A stretch of DNA of 64,000 nt from Berberis thunbergii (GCA_003290165.1 QNQO01000642.1:1-64000); one strand, 5' to 3'. Shown: positions 9,662 to 21,766, numbered from the stretch's first letter. Notes: generated by a model not told the origin, from the sequence alone. Numbers and translations: made by a program.

Positions 9662-11518
9662 ATGCATTTACTAGCCCAAGCATGCACGAAAATAATTTCT
9701 TCACACACATGTTTGACACCATTCCAACGTCTAAGAATTTCAACAAGTTGCATCTCAGAAGCCAAACAACTACTTGTACTGTTAAACCAAATCACAAATC
9801 TCAAACAATTCAACCAAATCCATGCCCACATTACAACATCAGGTCTCCAACACAATCAGGTCCTGATAGGAAAGCTTGTAGAAATCTCAGCTATCAAATT
9901 CAATCAAAACAACAACAATATGGCCCACCCCATGTCCATATTCACCCATGCCCAACATCGAAACCAGTTCACTTGGAACACTATCATCAGAGGCTTCTCC
10001 ATCGGCCAAACCCCACTTCGTGCTCTCGACGTCTTTGTGGAAATGTGTAGGAATTCAATTGAACCTGAAAGCTTCACGTTTGCTTTTGTATTTAAGGCAT
10101 GTGCTCGATCACGTGCACTTGAGACGGGGAAATCAATTCATGCATTTGCTATGAAGGATGGGAATGGATCCCACCTGTTTGTAGCCAACACTGCTATGTG
10201 TTTGTACTCAACTTGTGGTGATTTGGGTTCTGCTCAGAAGCTGTTTGATGAAATGGGACACCCAAATGTTGTGTCATGGAATGCTGTGATCTCGGGTTAT
10301 GTCCAGAATGGCCGTCCTGATGATGCGTTGAGAATATTTTATTTGATGTGGTCGGAAGGTATCAAACCTGATGATGTCACTATGATTAACGTGCTTTTAG
10401 CTTGTTCGCAGAAGAAGCAGCTTGAGTTGGGAAAGTGGGCTCATGCTTATGTTAATGACAACTGTACTGAATTTGAATCAAATGTTTATGTTGGGACTGC
10501 TATCATAGATATGTATGCCAAATGCAAGCAGATTGAATTAGCTAGAGTGGTTTTCAATGCAATGCAAGGGAGAGATATTGGTGTTTGGAATGCAATGATT
10601 GGAGGCTATGTAGTGAATCAGTATTTTAAAGAAGCTATAGACTTGTTTCAAGAATTAGAAGCCCATCGGTTGGACCCAGATGAGTCAACATTGGTTAGTA
10701 TTTTGTGTGCTTGTGCGCATCTCTGTGCATTGGACATTGGGAAAAAGGTTCATTCATATGCAAAACAACGGCATTTCATTTTGAATGTAGCATTGGGGAC
10801 TGCTTTCATTGACATGTACTCCAAATGTGGGTGCATTAGTGAAGCACAAGAAGTTTTTAGCAAGATGCAAGAACATGATGTCATGACATGGACGTCCATG
10901 ATTGGAGGGCTTGCCATTCATGGTCATGCAAGAGACGCCATTGATCTTTTCATGTTGATGTTAGATACTGGTCCAAAGCCAGATGGGATCACTTTTCTAT
11001 GTGTTTTATGTGCCTGTAGCCATGCAGGGTTAGTTGATGAAGGTCTTCATTACTTTGAGTCCATGAGATACAAGTATAACATAACTCCTACTATTGAACA
11101 TTATGGGTGCATGATTGACCTTCTAGGCAGGTTAGGACGACTTGATGAAGCTCATAAAATGATATGCTCAGTAGAGATCTTACCAAATCCAATTGTTTGG
11201 AGGGCCCTTCTAAGTACTTGTAAGTTGCATTCAAATGTCAAGTTGGCTGAAGTTGCTGTTGTCAATCTGTTCAAATTGCAATCTGATAGTTGTGGAGATT
11301 ATGTTTTGCTCTCAAACATATATGCTTCCAATGGGAGATGGGATGATGTGGAGAACATAAGAAGGAAATTGGAGGAAGGAGGATTAAGGAAGATACCAGG
11401 CTTAAGCTCAGCTGAAGCCGATAATGTGCCTAGTATGGAAACATGGATGGAACTAAGTAAAAATCTCTATCAGCAATCTGAAGAATGGACAGCCACTCAA
11501 TCTAGAGTTGATGGGTGA
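9662..11518 (+). CDS. Pentatricopeptide repeat protein, PLS class, E subgroup, no DYW domain
   Basis: A 618-residue intronless protein. PPR proteins of this class bind single-stranded RNA in mitochondria or plastids and specify C-to-U editing or other processing sites. A non-repetitive N-terminus (residues 1-60) is rich in Ser/Thr/Gln with few acids, compatible with organelle targeting. From about residue 100 to 510 there are tandem PLS-type repeats, visible as NTIIRGF, VVSWNAVISGY, GVWNAMIGGY, VMTWTSMIGGLAIHG and the FIDMYSKCG/IIDMYAKCK short repeats. The E-type tail starts near PNPIVWRALLSTC and runs through DYVLLSNIYASNGRWDDV to KIPGL. There, the usual PGxSWIE is replaced by PGLSSAEAD and no DYW deaminase follows, so editing would need a partner in trans. 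The first ATG is taken as start. RNA target unknown. Confidence 0.92.
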   Translation: MHLLAQACTKIISSHTCLTPFQRLRISTSCISEAKQLLVLLNQITNLKQFNQIHAHITTSGLQHNQVLIGKLVEISAIKFNQNNNNMAHPMSIFTHAQHRNQFTWNTIIRGFSIGQTPLRALDVFVEMCRNSIEPESFTFAFVFKACARSRALETGKSIHAFAMKDGNGSHLFVANTAMCLYSTCGDLGSAQKLFDEMGHPNVVSWNAVISGYVQNGRPDDALRIFYLMWSEGIKPDDVTMINVLLACSQKKQLELGKWAHAYVNDNCTEFESNVYVGTAIIDMYAKCKQIELARVVFNAMQGRDIGVWNAMIGGYVVNQYFKEAIDLFQELEAHRLDPDESTLVSILCACAHLCALDIGKKVHSYAKQRHFILNVALGTAFIDMYSKCGCISEAQEVFSKMQEHDVMTWTSMIGGLAIHGHARDAIDLFMLMLDTGPKPDGITFLCVLCACSHAGLVDEGLHYFESMRYKYNITPTIEHYGCMIDLLGRLGRLDEAHKMICSVEILPNPIVWRALLSTCKLHSNVKLAEVAVVNLFKLQSDSCGDYVLLSNIYASNGRWDDVENIRRKLEEGGLRKIPGLSSAEADNVPSMETWMELSKNLYQQSEEWTATQSRVDG

Positions 11519-11575
11519 GATGTTTGATCACAGGTAAATGGTTTTTTGTACATCTAATGATGTTTGATCTATTAA

Positions 11576-13922
11576 TGTGACTCCCATAATCTAAGTTACA
11601 ACTAAACTGGAACTAAGTTAAATCTATGATAAATCCTAATTCAAAGATAGATAAAAGAAAACAAATATTTCATTCATTCAATTCACCAACCACAATGTTT
11701 AATGTTTTACCTTATTTATAATATCCTTAACTTTTTTGACAAATAAACTAATCTAACCCAAACTAATATGGGCTTTTCTATACTTTGCCCAATTACACAT
11801 AATACTGATTAATTATCCCTAATTAGTCCACTTACATTATCCTCCCTGGGTTGAAGAAGCTTGTCCACAAGCTTGAAGGGTGCCGGCAGTGCTTTCTGCA
11901 ACCAAGGAAATAAGCCCATCTTCACCATCAACTGGTGGTATGTGCTTCGTGCACTCTTATTCATCAATCTCATTTGTCAACAACACAGACTTCCCTTTGG
12001 GACAATTACGAACATGGCCATGCTGACCACATCCAAAGCACTTAAGGGACATATCAGTAGGAGACCGTTGTGAAAAGGTAGTGGAGCAACAGATTGAGTT
12101 CACTAAATGTTTCTTCTTTGAGCAATCCTGGAGCTAAAACTTAATTTGCTCGTTTTGCCATAGTCGCTGCTAAGAGAGAGTCAAATGTTTCCAAAGATAA
12201 CACAGACTTGATCCTTGCATCCCGTGGTAGAAACGAAAAACTATCTATTGTTCACATACGCAAAGTCCACCGTGCCCATTCTGTGCAACTCTAATCAAGT
12301 GACCAAATAGCACACTAAAGGGACAAAAGCAACATGCATCAATTCGTGCAAGTCATCCCAATTATTTACAGAAGGTAAACACATGGCAGTTCAGCGTGCA
12401 CATTCTTCCTACAACCAAAGATTGGTAATGCCCTTCAATTTGGTAGCCACTAATTGTACTGCCTTCGGACCTCTTTAAAATTAAAGATGCGGTCAATCTC
12501 CATAGACCAATCTATAAAAGCATCACCCAATTCCACCCTATCATAGGAAGACACATCCAACTTCAAACCCATGTCATCTCTTCGTTCCATCACTTCTATT
12601 AATCATGTTAATTGATCATTCTCAAGAATATTACCACCGTCATAGTTCTGATCTCCAAAATTATAAGGTCGAAAGGGAGGACCCAAATCCTCGACCACGA
12701 CCCAAGGGAAGGAGAAGTTGTTCTCTATCTTGGGCAAGATGCTAAGGAGGGTGAGGAGCTCTCTGTTGATCTCCCACCCATGTCTGTCATGTCCTTGTGG
12801 TAACTCAGTCATATCTGCAACTGAAACTTGTTGGGATACTCCAAAATGTGCGGGCACCTCGTTGTAAGATTCAATCTGATTAATCTAGATGACTAAAAAA
12901 TCTAGATGACTAAGGTGTTGTCCAACTTCTAGAATTAAAGTAAAAAATTGCTTGCCCCAAGGTTTGGTGCAGATTATTAGGATTTTGGATGAAACAGGGG
13001 TTCAAATAAAGGTTTTAAGGATGAAGTGAATGAGGGGCGTGGAAAGGTTCTTGTTGAGGTAGGGAGCTTCCCAAAATGGTGAGAAAAGTGGAAATAGTGT
13101 GGGACGTGTGATGGGTAGGGGAGGGGGTTGTGGAAGAGGCAGGGTAGGCTGGAATTGGGTGTCGAGAGGGGTGAGGGACCGTGGGAAGTGGACTGTTGGG
13201 GGCGAGGGGTGGTCAGCAAGCTGGGGGAGGTGCGTCGGCAGCGACATTGCTACTTGACCTGCCGTGGCTGCCGGTGGGGTCGTGCATTGTTGTTATGGGA
13301 CTACAAATACCCCTTGCAAGCACTCATGGGTTCCTTTGTTGGCCGTGAGGAACCTTGTGATCGTTTGTTCCATCTTCCGCCTCTCTAACCATTGTCTGCT
13401 TTCTCGACTGTTCTTTCCACCGTCTTCTCGATCTCCGACTGAATTCATTATTGTAACCCTGATAGTTTGTTCTGCTAGTTTTCTTCTATTTTAAGTGCTT
13501 CCTCTGCTGATCCGATATTGTTCTCTCTCTGCATCTAGGTGATCTTTCGATGTCCTCCATGCTTCCATAGCTTCAACTGCTTTCGTTCTCTTTTCTTCTG
13601 TCATCTTCCAAGCCTTTTCTTCTGCATACCTGGTATGCAGATTTAGTTTGTGCCAGCATGTACTAAAGGAATATTTTGGCTATGATATTAACTGATAAAA
13701 TCTAAGCTTCAAGTAAAACTAGAACATTAAATCTATGATAAACCATAATTTAAAGATAAATAAGAAAACAAATATTTCATTCATTCAAATCATGTTTTTC
13801 CTTACTTATAATCTCCCTAACTTCTTTGGCAAGCAAACTAATCTTACCCTAACCCTAATTAATATGGGTTTTTCTATACGAGGTCCAATTACACATAATA
13901 CTAATAAATTAGCCCGCTTACA
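11576..13922 (-). mobile_element. Degraded LTR retrotransposon (gypsy-like), gag only
   Basis: Two diverged direct repeats (about 11576-11836 and 13693-13922) share long stretches such as AAATCTATGATAAA and TTACACATAATACT. On the minus strand the inner edge of the left copy shows a polypurine tract (CAGGGAGGAT) followed by a TG LTR start. Between the LTRs there is only a decayed gag, with no reverse transcriptase or integrase. Outer edges are approximate because no clear target duplication was found. It lies just downstream of the PPR gene. Confidence 0.7.
11840..13607 (-). pseudogene. Retrotransposon gag remnant with CCHC zinc knuckle
   Basis: On the minus strand a basic, Glu/Arg-rich N-terminal stretch starts near 13607. 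A gag core with DVSSYDRVELGDAFIDW lies near 12540 and a zinc knuckle CFGCGQHGHVRNC near 12003-12040. Multiple stops and frame changes separate them. Gag packages element RNA in autonomous relatives; this copy is inactive. Confidence 0.65.
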
Positions 13923-15496
13923 TCACAATATTGCAAAGACAATCATGGTGTATGCATGTAAATGTGCCAATACATCATGGTAGTAGCTATAGTAAGAGGC
14001 CATCCAGACTAGCAGAGAAAATACCAAAACTTTCTTAAATGAAAAACATAATCCAAAGAAAATTTCCAGTACCCTTTGTTACGAAACCCTGGCCAGTTGG
14101 TTGATGTTAATATGGAAGGCCGATAAAAGTATTATCTGGCCTAGACCTTGCCTTAATCTTTGGTACCATTCATAAAAGGCAAAAAAATAAGAGAGCTTTT
14201 TAGTTTGAAAACACCTTCTAATCATATACATGGTTTTCGGAAACTTAATTAGCATATCCTTAGTGTCGCTGCCTTGTCACAAATATATGATTTATAGTCA
14301 TCCTTCCTGGTGGATGAATTATCTGAATTAGTTTTGCAGCTAATGCTCTAGATAGAGATACTCTAAGCTGACGATTAGTTTTGTAGATATAAGTTGACAG
14401 GGAAGATGACAAAGGACAAGTAGAAATAAGCTATTTCTTCATTCTCTCTACATCCCTTTGCTAGAGTATGCGGAAAGTGTAGCATCTGATTCTGTAAATT
14501 CATAGGTTGGAGATAAATAGAGGTTAATATTTAATTCCAAATACATGATGTCAAAATTGATTTGCATTTTGTGCAAAATCAAGCCATTTATGACATATCA
14601 TTATTCATTTTAATGTTAGGTTGTCGCTGCTGACTTCTTAGGTGGGATGTGAGTCAAAATTCTGAAACTACCAGTCTCCAACAATGCGAAAATCAGTTCA
14701 ACTTTTTTCAACTGAGTGACAAAAGTTGTGGCATATGGAGGTATAGCTGCATATTCACCAAACTCTAACCACTTGCTTCATTTTTCTCCAAAAAGTTAAT
14801 TCCAATATCTTTATTCTTGCATCAGCATGAAAACATGTATTTTCCTGCATCAACATGTAAAACGCGTGTCTTGTTTGAACTGTACCGATGGAACTGTGTC
14901 TTAAGCTGTAGTTCACTGGTTGCAAAACATTTTATCCTATGATTATGAGGGCAGCTATAAGCTATTACTTATGACTGATTAATTAACTATTCAAGGCAAA
15001 ACTCACATAGTCAGGATCTTTGTGGTGTTAAAATTTGTCTCTTTTCTTTGCTTGCCGAGAGTGACCAGCATATAGCACCTAAGATACACAATACTAGAGT
15101 ATTACCCGCGCCGTTGGTACAATAAAAGTTTAACATGATAAATAAAATTTATTCTACTTTATTTTTCAAGCATCAACATCCCATTATAACTTGTCAAAAC
15201 TTAATTAAGCCAATATATTATTGATCACCTTTAAGTTTTCATTCTTCATACTTACATGCTTAATCACCGCCATAAACAATTGAAGAAAAATAAATAAATA
15301 AATATCAAAATGTTGGGTATGAGAATCGAACCAATGCACTCTTATTGGGGATTGATTGAAGGTAAGACATAAAAGATAACTTTAAGTCCCAACTATTAGA
15401 TGAACCGAATCTCAACTATGAAATATGTTTATATACGAACTTATGTCTTGGTGCTTTAAGTTTTATGTGATTTGTTGAATAGACTAGGGTATTCCC
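13923..15496. other. Intergenic, no gene recognised
   Basis: AT-rich sequence with no credible coding frame. A GGTTCGATTCTCATACCC string on the minus strand near 15310-15335 resembles an RNA polymerase III B box, but I could not find a convincing A box. A short motif at about 15101-15122 recurs, split by a hAT element, at 15484/16434. Confidence 0.4.
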
Positions 15497-16425
15497 TAGG
15501 GGTGGGCATTTAGGATCGAAAGCCCGGACCGATCGGGTCAGTTCGGATCGGTTTTAATTAATTAAAAAAGTTTCAGTTGTAAAAGCTCGGCCCGGCCCGA
15601 AGTTTCTGGTCCGGGCCTCGGTTTTCATTTCTGAAGCCCGTCGGGTAACCTGCCCGACCCGACTCCAGATAGAGAAATAAATGAGGAGTCTGTTTCCATT
15701 TCTTTTCCTTTCCTTTTTCTTCCTTTCTCCTTCATTTCTTCTCCAGAAATTCTAATTGTCAAGGAAACCAGCGAGGGAGGGAGGGAGAGCCACCTCCAAC
15801 CCTGTCTCCTCCACCCCCGTCTTCCTCTTTCCCTCATTTCTTCACCCCCGCCACTTCGCCATCTCGTCTCCTCCACCGCCACCCCATCTTCTCCACCGCC
15901 ACCCCATCTTCTCCACTTTAGTGAAAAAGCCACCGCCACCCCCGCCAACCCCGTCTTCTGCGACTAGATCTGATGAAGATGATGGCTGATGGCAATAGGT
16001 TTGTTTTAGTTCTCAAAGATCTGATGAAGATGATGGCAATAGGTTTGTTTCAGTTCTCGAAGATCTGATGAAGACGACCTGACGCCTCTCAGATCTTTGA
16101 TAAAATCTGAGATTCTTCAGACGACCCGTCTCTCATTTCATGTATCCGATTTTTTTTTTTTTTTTGTAATTTGTTTTATGTTTTTTATTTTGTAATTTTT
16201 TGATATAATTTTTGTATGTACGATGAATGAAATACTATTTTTTTACTGTAAAAGTATTTTTTTGATCTTAGGACCGAGACCGGCCCGAAATCGGCTCGTA
16301 ATTCGGTTAACCGTGACCTCGGTTACCTGGTCAACTCGGTTCGGTTTCGGGTCTTATAAACACGAGCCCGACCCGTAATTCGGTTTTTAGCTTTTGGGCC
16401 GGTTACCCGTACTTGCCCAACCCTA
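15497..16425. mobile_element. Non-autonomous hAT-type element
   Basis: Ends are TAGGGGTGGGCA and, inverted, TAGGGTTGGGCA. An 8-bp target duplication GTATTCCC / TTATTCCC flanks them (7 of 8 match). Both subterminal regions are full of GGCCCGG / CGGGTC / TCGGTT strings in opposite orientation. The middle is low-complexity C/T and T-rich DNA with no transposase. Confidence 0.75.
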
Positions 16426-18530
16426 TTATTCCCGGTGCCGTCGGTACTCAAATTATTTGATAGGAGGAGAATTTTCAACTTTGACTAGGGGTATTTCAGT
16501 CTCATGCGAACATAAATTTCACCAAACACCATCCCATCCCCCCATGTGATCCGTTAGGTCTTTATGTTTGGGTAAATCTCAGTTGTCTTTTATCTTCAAC
16601 CTAAAACACCATTCTGATTTGTTATATAGAATTATATACGGTCTCAATTTAACGTGTTTCCCCAGTCAGTGTTATTCGCAGGTTAAGGACTCATATTTCC
16701 ATAGCGTATGTAGTGGTAGTTATCATTGCATAAACAAAACCATTTATAAATGTGTGACCTTGTATGAAGTCTCAATCGAGTGTGACAATTAGTCTGTTCT
16801 GTGCCATCAACCAAGTCAGTGCTCATGATGAATAATATCATATTTGTTGTACAAAAAATGTTTGCAAAAGCAGTTTGACTTAGAGTATTGGTCATGGAGA
16901 TAGTGTCAAACATTAATGGGATAGTGCTAAGGTGCATCATGTTAATGGAAATTGTGGATGGCAACAAATCATTAACAGAAAATAGTTTGTTATTAATATC
17001 ATGACTAACCTACAGTTGGTGCCATAAAACTTGTAACTGATTACCAAATAAAGTTGCACAGATTTTATTTGTCAAGAGTATTCTCGGTGCAGGAGATGCC
17101 TTGGGTGGATTCAATAGTGATGTAACATTTTCCAGCAGGTTTCTTTCATTCAAATGTTTGTATTAGGGGGAGTCATTTCAGTGAACTACAAAGTTCTGGT
17201 TATTCCCTGTGGTTGTCAGTTTTAACCAGTCGAAAAACCATTGTGTTATGTGATTGACAATTCTTATATATCTATGGTCTGTTGGAAGTGTTTTATTGGT
17301 TTTCAACACAATATCAATGAGCTGGAAATTGTCTAGTTAACATCTTCAGACGAGTATTAATGCAGTTCGCACGTTTATTATACAATAAATTTTTGTCTCA
17401 ATCAATACAATGGTTTCCACTGAGATGTTTGACATCGAACCATCAAAGTCAGCTATATATTTTGAAATTAGAGGTTTGCAGAGAAAGTTAAGATTGATAG
17501 AAAGAGTACGGTTGAAATTGGAATGGACATATTCCATGTGTTCCTTCACAATGGACGTGTGTGTTATTCCCTCCTCTGTTAATGCTTCCTTTGAGAAAAG
17601 TTGGAAAAGCAAAATATTCTTTAAGATGGAGACTCACAAAGGCCAACCTCTTCCCTCGTCCCTACAAAAAGACTCCAAGGTCTCCCTTTCATTGTACAAA
17701 CATATCCCTTGCCAGACATGGATAGTTCAAATCAGATCTCTAAGAAATATTTAGTGTGTTATTCCCTCCTTTGTTAATTCTTCCTTTAAGAAAAGTTGGA
17801 AAAGCAAAACTCTTTAAGATGGAGACACACAAAGGCCAACCTCTTCCCTATAAAAGACTTCAAGGTCTCCCCTTCATTGTACAAATATATCCCTCCCTAG
17901 ACATGGATAGTTCAAATCAGGTCTCTAAGAAATATGAATTAGACTGCCAATGTCTTCACTGTTTCATCTATGGTAACCCTCTCTATTCATCTCTAAGAGT
18001 TGTTTGGGTTCAACTATGTCTCTGATGTCATATAAACATCTTCATGTGGTACCACATCTACAATCCATGATGTGAATTTCTTATGGAGTTTTAGTATTGC
18101 ACAGGTTGCATATGTAGAACATCTTCAAAGTTTGAGCATACTTCAAACAGTAGTCATATTTGTCTGCAAAAGACCAAAAACACTCGCCATAGTTAAACGA
18201 AGCTGTGAAGTGAAATAACTTTGACGCAAAGGGCAACATATATGATGTCCTTGCTTCAAAATTATATGCAGTCATCCAGCAATTTTTTATTTTGCCACAT
18301 TTGTAGAAGTTAAGTTTGCTTTTAAAACATAGGTACCCATTGCATCAACTACTGTTTTGGGCTTTTTTGAGTCAAATGGCCTTAAAATTTTGTCAACATC
18401 GGAGATGCAGTGACACGTGTTTTACCCTAGTAAAACAAAGTTATCACCACCGGAACACTTCCTAGATGTTTTAGCAGAGCTTTGTGCAGTGGAAACTTAT
18501 GCATTACTTTACTTCACAATAAATGAACAG
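16426..18530. other. Region upstream of annexin, no gene recognised
   Basis: No family could be assigned to any frame. It contains a roughly 185-bp tandem duplication (17559-17936, listed separately) and may contain the annexin promoter and first exon. A frame near 18439-18490 with LSPPEHFLDVLAELCA resembles some annexin N-termini, but no fitting splice donor in the needed phase was found. Confidence 0.4.
17559..17936. repeat. Tandem duplication, two units of about 185 bp
   Basis: Unit 1 (about 17559-17750) and unit 2 (about 17753-17936) share long blocks such as AAAAGTTGGAAAAGCAAAA, CAAAGGCCAACCTCTTCCC and GACATGGATAGTTCAAATCA. Small indels have accumulated between them, so the duplication is not recent. 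Confidence 0.85.
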
Positions 18531-19629
18531 GCACAAATGCAACCAACAACAAAAAGCTTGTCGAGGTCCTCACACATAGAACCTTGGAAGAGATCAAACA
18601 TATTTGCCGACTGTTCAGTGCTCTTTACAATCAAGATCTTCTTCACCTCCTACGCAGCAGTCGAAGGGATAACACTTTAGCTGTAAGTTCACAAAGTTCA
18701 TCTAAACTACAAGTTAAAATAAATAAATAAAATCACGAGTTTGATGTTTCTATTGTTTTTGTTCATGGTGTCAGAGGGTGGCATATCTCTATATGAATGA
18801 ACCACAGGATCGGGATGCTGAATTGATGAAGGATGCGCTGTTTGGAGCCAGAGTTGATCTTAACACACTAATTGAGGTAGTGTGTACTCGCTCTTCACTG
18901 GAGCTTCAGTCAGTTAAGCAAGCCTATCGTTCTGGATGCAATTCAGACATTGAACAGGATGTCTCCCTTAAGGCCAGTGGTGGTTTCAAAGAAGTAGGAG
19001 TCCCATCTAATTTTTCTAGTGTTTTGTTCAGAGAATGTCTTAATTTTCTTGAAATCTGAATTATGAATTTTGCGGTTTTCTAGATTCTGCTTGCTGTTCT
19101 GAAGTCTAGTTGCAAATATGGAGGTAGAATTGACATGAGCATGGCAATGTGCGATGCCAAGACACTTTATGAAGCAATGGAGAGTGGGAAGTACGTAGAT
19201 CAGAACACCATTATTTCTCTTCTTAGCCAGAGATCTACTGGACAACTGAAAGCAATTCTTGCTTCCTACAAACAACTTTATGGCCATGAGTTCTCTAAGT
19301 CTCTAAAGCGAGACAAATGTGGACAATTTGGAAAGGATCTCCGCACTATAATTCGATGCATACAATATCCTGAGAAGTACTTTGCCAAGAAACTACGAAG
19401 AACCGCAAACAAATACGAAATTCAAGAGTTTCTCATTAGAACTGTAATTACACGATCAGGAGTGGACATTCAAGGCATTAACAATGCTTTTGCAGCTAAA
19501 ACTGGTAGCTCTTTAGAAAGCCTTGTCAGAAGGGAATTCAACACCACAGGCAGTCGCAACAACGATGGTGCTGACAAGGCTAATCGTTTGGTAGCAGAAT
19601 TCCTTGTTGGGCTTTTCAAACGCAGTTGA
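18531..19629 (+). CDS. Annexin (plant, divergent), first exon not resolved
   Basis: Three exons are clear: 18531-18682, 18775-18993 and 19084-19629, with acceptors AACAG, GTCAG and TTCTAG and donors GTAAGT and GTAGGA. They encode about 305 residues, so a short N-terminal exon is still missing from the usual 315. Annexins are cytosolic proteins that bind acidic membrane lipids, usually through calcium. Repeat I shows KLVEVLTHRTLEEIKHI; repeat II AYLYMNEPQDRDAELMK and IEVVCTRSSLELQSVKQAY; repeat III IISLLSQRSTGQLKAIL; repeat IV CIQYPEKYFAKKLRR and TVITRSGVDIQGI. The calcium-binding G-x-G-T-D/E loop of repeat IV is replaced by NKYEIQE, and repeat I has only GTN, so calcium binding is probably weakened. 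No frame lesions are seen after 18531. The listed start is an exon boundary, not a start codon. Confidence 0.85.
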
Positions 19630-19907
19630 GGAAATTTCAATGTAAGCAGCGGCATAAGCTTCTGATGAAGCAGTTTAGAATGTGTTCAATAATAAGATAC
19701 TGCATTGTATTCTCGAAGTTCTGAATAATCTAATACATTATATCCCTTTGGGTGTGTGTGAATAAGTTTGCAACATTCTTCTAAGAATCTATGACAATTG
19801 GAATATAATGATCTTTTATCCCCTGATCAGCACTAGCATTTTATTAGCATATTTAGGAAAAAGCCACATATCGATTCCCTGTCATAAATATTTCATCTCT
19901 GATATGA

Positions 19908-20750
19908 GGGACGGATTTACGTGGGGTCAAGCGGAGGCAAGTGCCCCCACTGACTTTTGAAAATTTTTTTCCCTCAATTTGCCTAACTTGCAACCATCTT
20001 CCTTCTTCTCTTCCACTATTCTCAGCGACGCTGACATCCCCATTTTTCCCTTTCTTCTTTTCTTAACCCTTTATTTGTTTACTGGCAAAAGTGTACTAGC
20101 TGAGTTATAGAGGTATAGCGCATGGAATAACACGTCACGAGTTCGAACTCGACCGACGGCATGGGGTGGAGAGGGTTATGGATAAAAAAAATGTTTACTA
20201 CGAGAACAACAACCACTCCGCCTCCACTTCTCTTCCTCTCCTTCTCTCTCTGTTTGATTTATTTTCCTTTCCCACCAGCGCCCCAACCTGTTTTGTCTGC
20301 TTTGAAGAAGAATAATGTTTTTTTAAGTATTTTCTCGAGATGAATTTGTATATCAAGATATAGTTTAGTATTTTATTCATAGGATTACTTGGAGAAATGA
20401 CCCATTAGTATTTTTGGCCCTTAACTTTATACACCAAATGAATTGACCAGATCGATAGAATTGCACGATATTGAGTTCTCGCCTTATTATATATATTTGA
20501 AAGGCAAGTGTGTCGACGTCCTCTATATATTTATCTTTTGTGCACCTACAAAGTAGATAGTTGGATCAATTTTTCTCACCCATGGATTAGATGGAGTTTT
20601 GTTTAGCAATTGGTATTTTGTATAGTTCTTTATGTCTTGTTCAAAATTTAACAAAAATTATATTAAAGTACTTAATTATTATATTATCATTAGTTAAATA
20701 TGATTCGTCACTTTGCCCCCATTCAACGAAAATTTTGGCTCTGTCACTGT
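19908..20750. mobile_element. Unclassified DNA element of 843 bp, confirmed by empty site
   Basis: The paralogous flank at 37551-37691 is continuous across this point, so this segment is an insertion. Its ends are loosely inverted: GGGACGGATTT...GGCAAGTGCCCCC at the left, and on the other strand CAGTGACAGAGCCAAAATTTTC...GGGGGCAAAGTGACG at the right. No clear target duplication was found and boundaries are good to about 3 bp. A SINE-like stretch lies inside at 20090-20160. Confidence 0.75.
20090..20340 (+). mobile_element. Possible tRNA-derived SINE
   Basis: TAGCTGAGTTATAGAGG resembles a polymerase III A box and, about 40 bp on, GAGTTCGAACTCG resembles a B box. The spacing fits a tRNA-derived SINE head. 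The 3' end and target duplication were not identified. Confidence 0.35.
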
Positions 20751-20928
20751 AGTAGAACACAGCCTACAACCTAGAGTCAATGTTTGCTTACTGACTTACC
20801 TTCCACAAGGACATGGTCCCATTTGATCGAGTTCCCTAGTCTAGAAAGTTGTCATATCTGCTCAAGTAAAATTGAAGAAAAGAGAAGTTCAAAAGAAAAA
20901 GGTGCGAACGAGCGAGAAAATTCAAAAT

Positions 20929-21766
20929 TTAAACTCTTGTTTTTGCTCGGAATCATCAATACATTGTAAATAATTTAACAAAGCTAAAAACACACTTCTT
21001 TGATTGAAATACAAAATGAATTAACCGATTACAAAAGGGAAAATATTTGTTCTCTCTAATTTCAAAACGAAATGCTCTTGTTTGCAAAGTCCTTTTTCTT
21101 TGTTTTTCTTTTTGTGTTCTGAGCTCTAAATCTATATGGTATTTATAGTGAGAATACAGATTCGTTCAAATACGACATCACAACTAGATGCATTGCTTAA
21201 AGAATGCAATTAAAACATGTGGGTTTTAAGAAAGCGTCTAGATACATGGATAGAAATCCCGTCTAGATTCATTGCGTGGAGAGCACAATTAAAAACATGT
21301 GGAAAATGTGGGATTTAAGAAAACGTCCAGATACAAGGGCAAGAACCCGTCTGGATACGTAGAGTGGAAAACGTGGAGATAAATTTGTAGATTCATTCCC
21401 TCTTTAGAGATTCTTAAACGTAATCGCATTTAAGAAAACCGTGGAAAACATGGCAATAGGAAATTCTGTCTTTAGAGATTCAAAATTTATTTAATGAAAA
21501 TAAATTTGTAGCAAAAAGAATGGGTTGCTCTCTTAATGACCCGACCCGGACGGACGGACGGCGGCAGGCGCGAGAGTCTATCTATCCCTTCCTCACAAAA
21601 GTGTGGTAACCCCAAGGGGTCCAAGCCCAAGTCCTAACAATCTCCTTATAAACTCTAACACAAAGAGTTATATAGTAGATATGAGACTAATATTAGAGAA
21701 AGAGATCCAGAGATCGAAACCTGTTAAACAACCATTTTCTTTTGTTTAAAAACCATATTTCCAACA
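20929..21766 (-). repeat. Copia 3' LTR, truncated at its far end
   Basis: It matches 37138-37551 over both ends, with an extra internal block of about 430 bp (about 21213-21640) missing from the right LTR. The outer end is cut off at the joint to the gypsy LTR fragment, within the shared string TTAAACTC. Confidence 0.85.

Larger units (their letters stand above)
19866..20930. repeat. Left copy of duplicated gypsy flank plus first 81 bp of gypsy LTR
   Basis: 19866-19907 and 20751-20849 match 37551-37592 and 37593-37691. 20850-20930 matches the first 81 bp of the gypsy LTR that starts at 37692, including the TSD AAAGT before it. The copy stops inside the LTR and joins a truncated copia LTR at about 20929. 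The left copy is interrupted by a DNA element (19908-20750) that the right copy lacks. Confidence 0.9.

Noticed and set aside
16568..16967. Overlapping frames on both strands upstream of the annexin gene
   Set aside because: No family motif, ordinary AT-rich composition, and frames open by chance on both strands.
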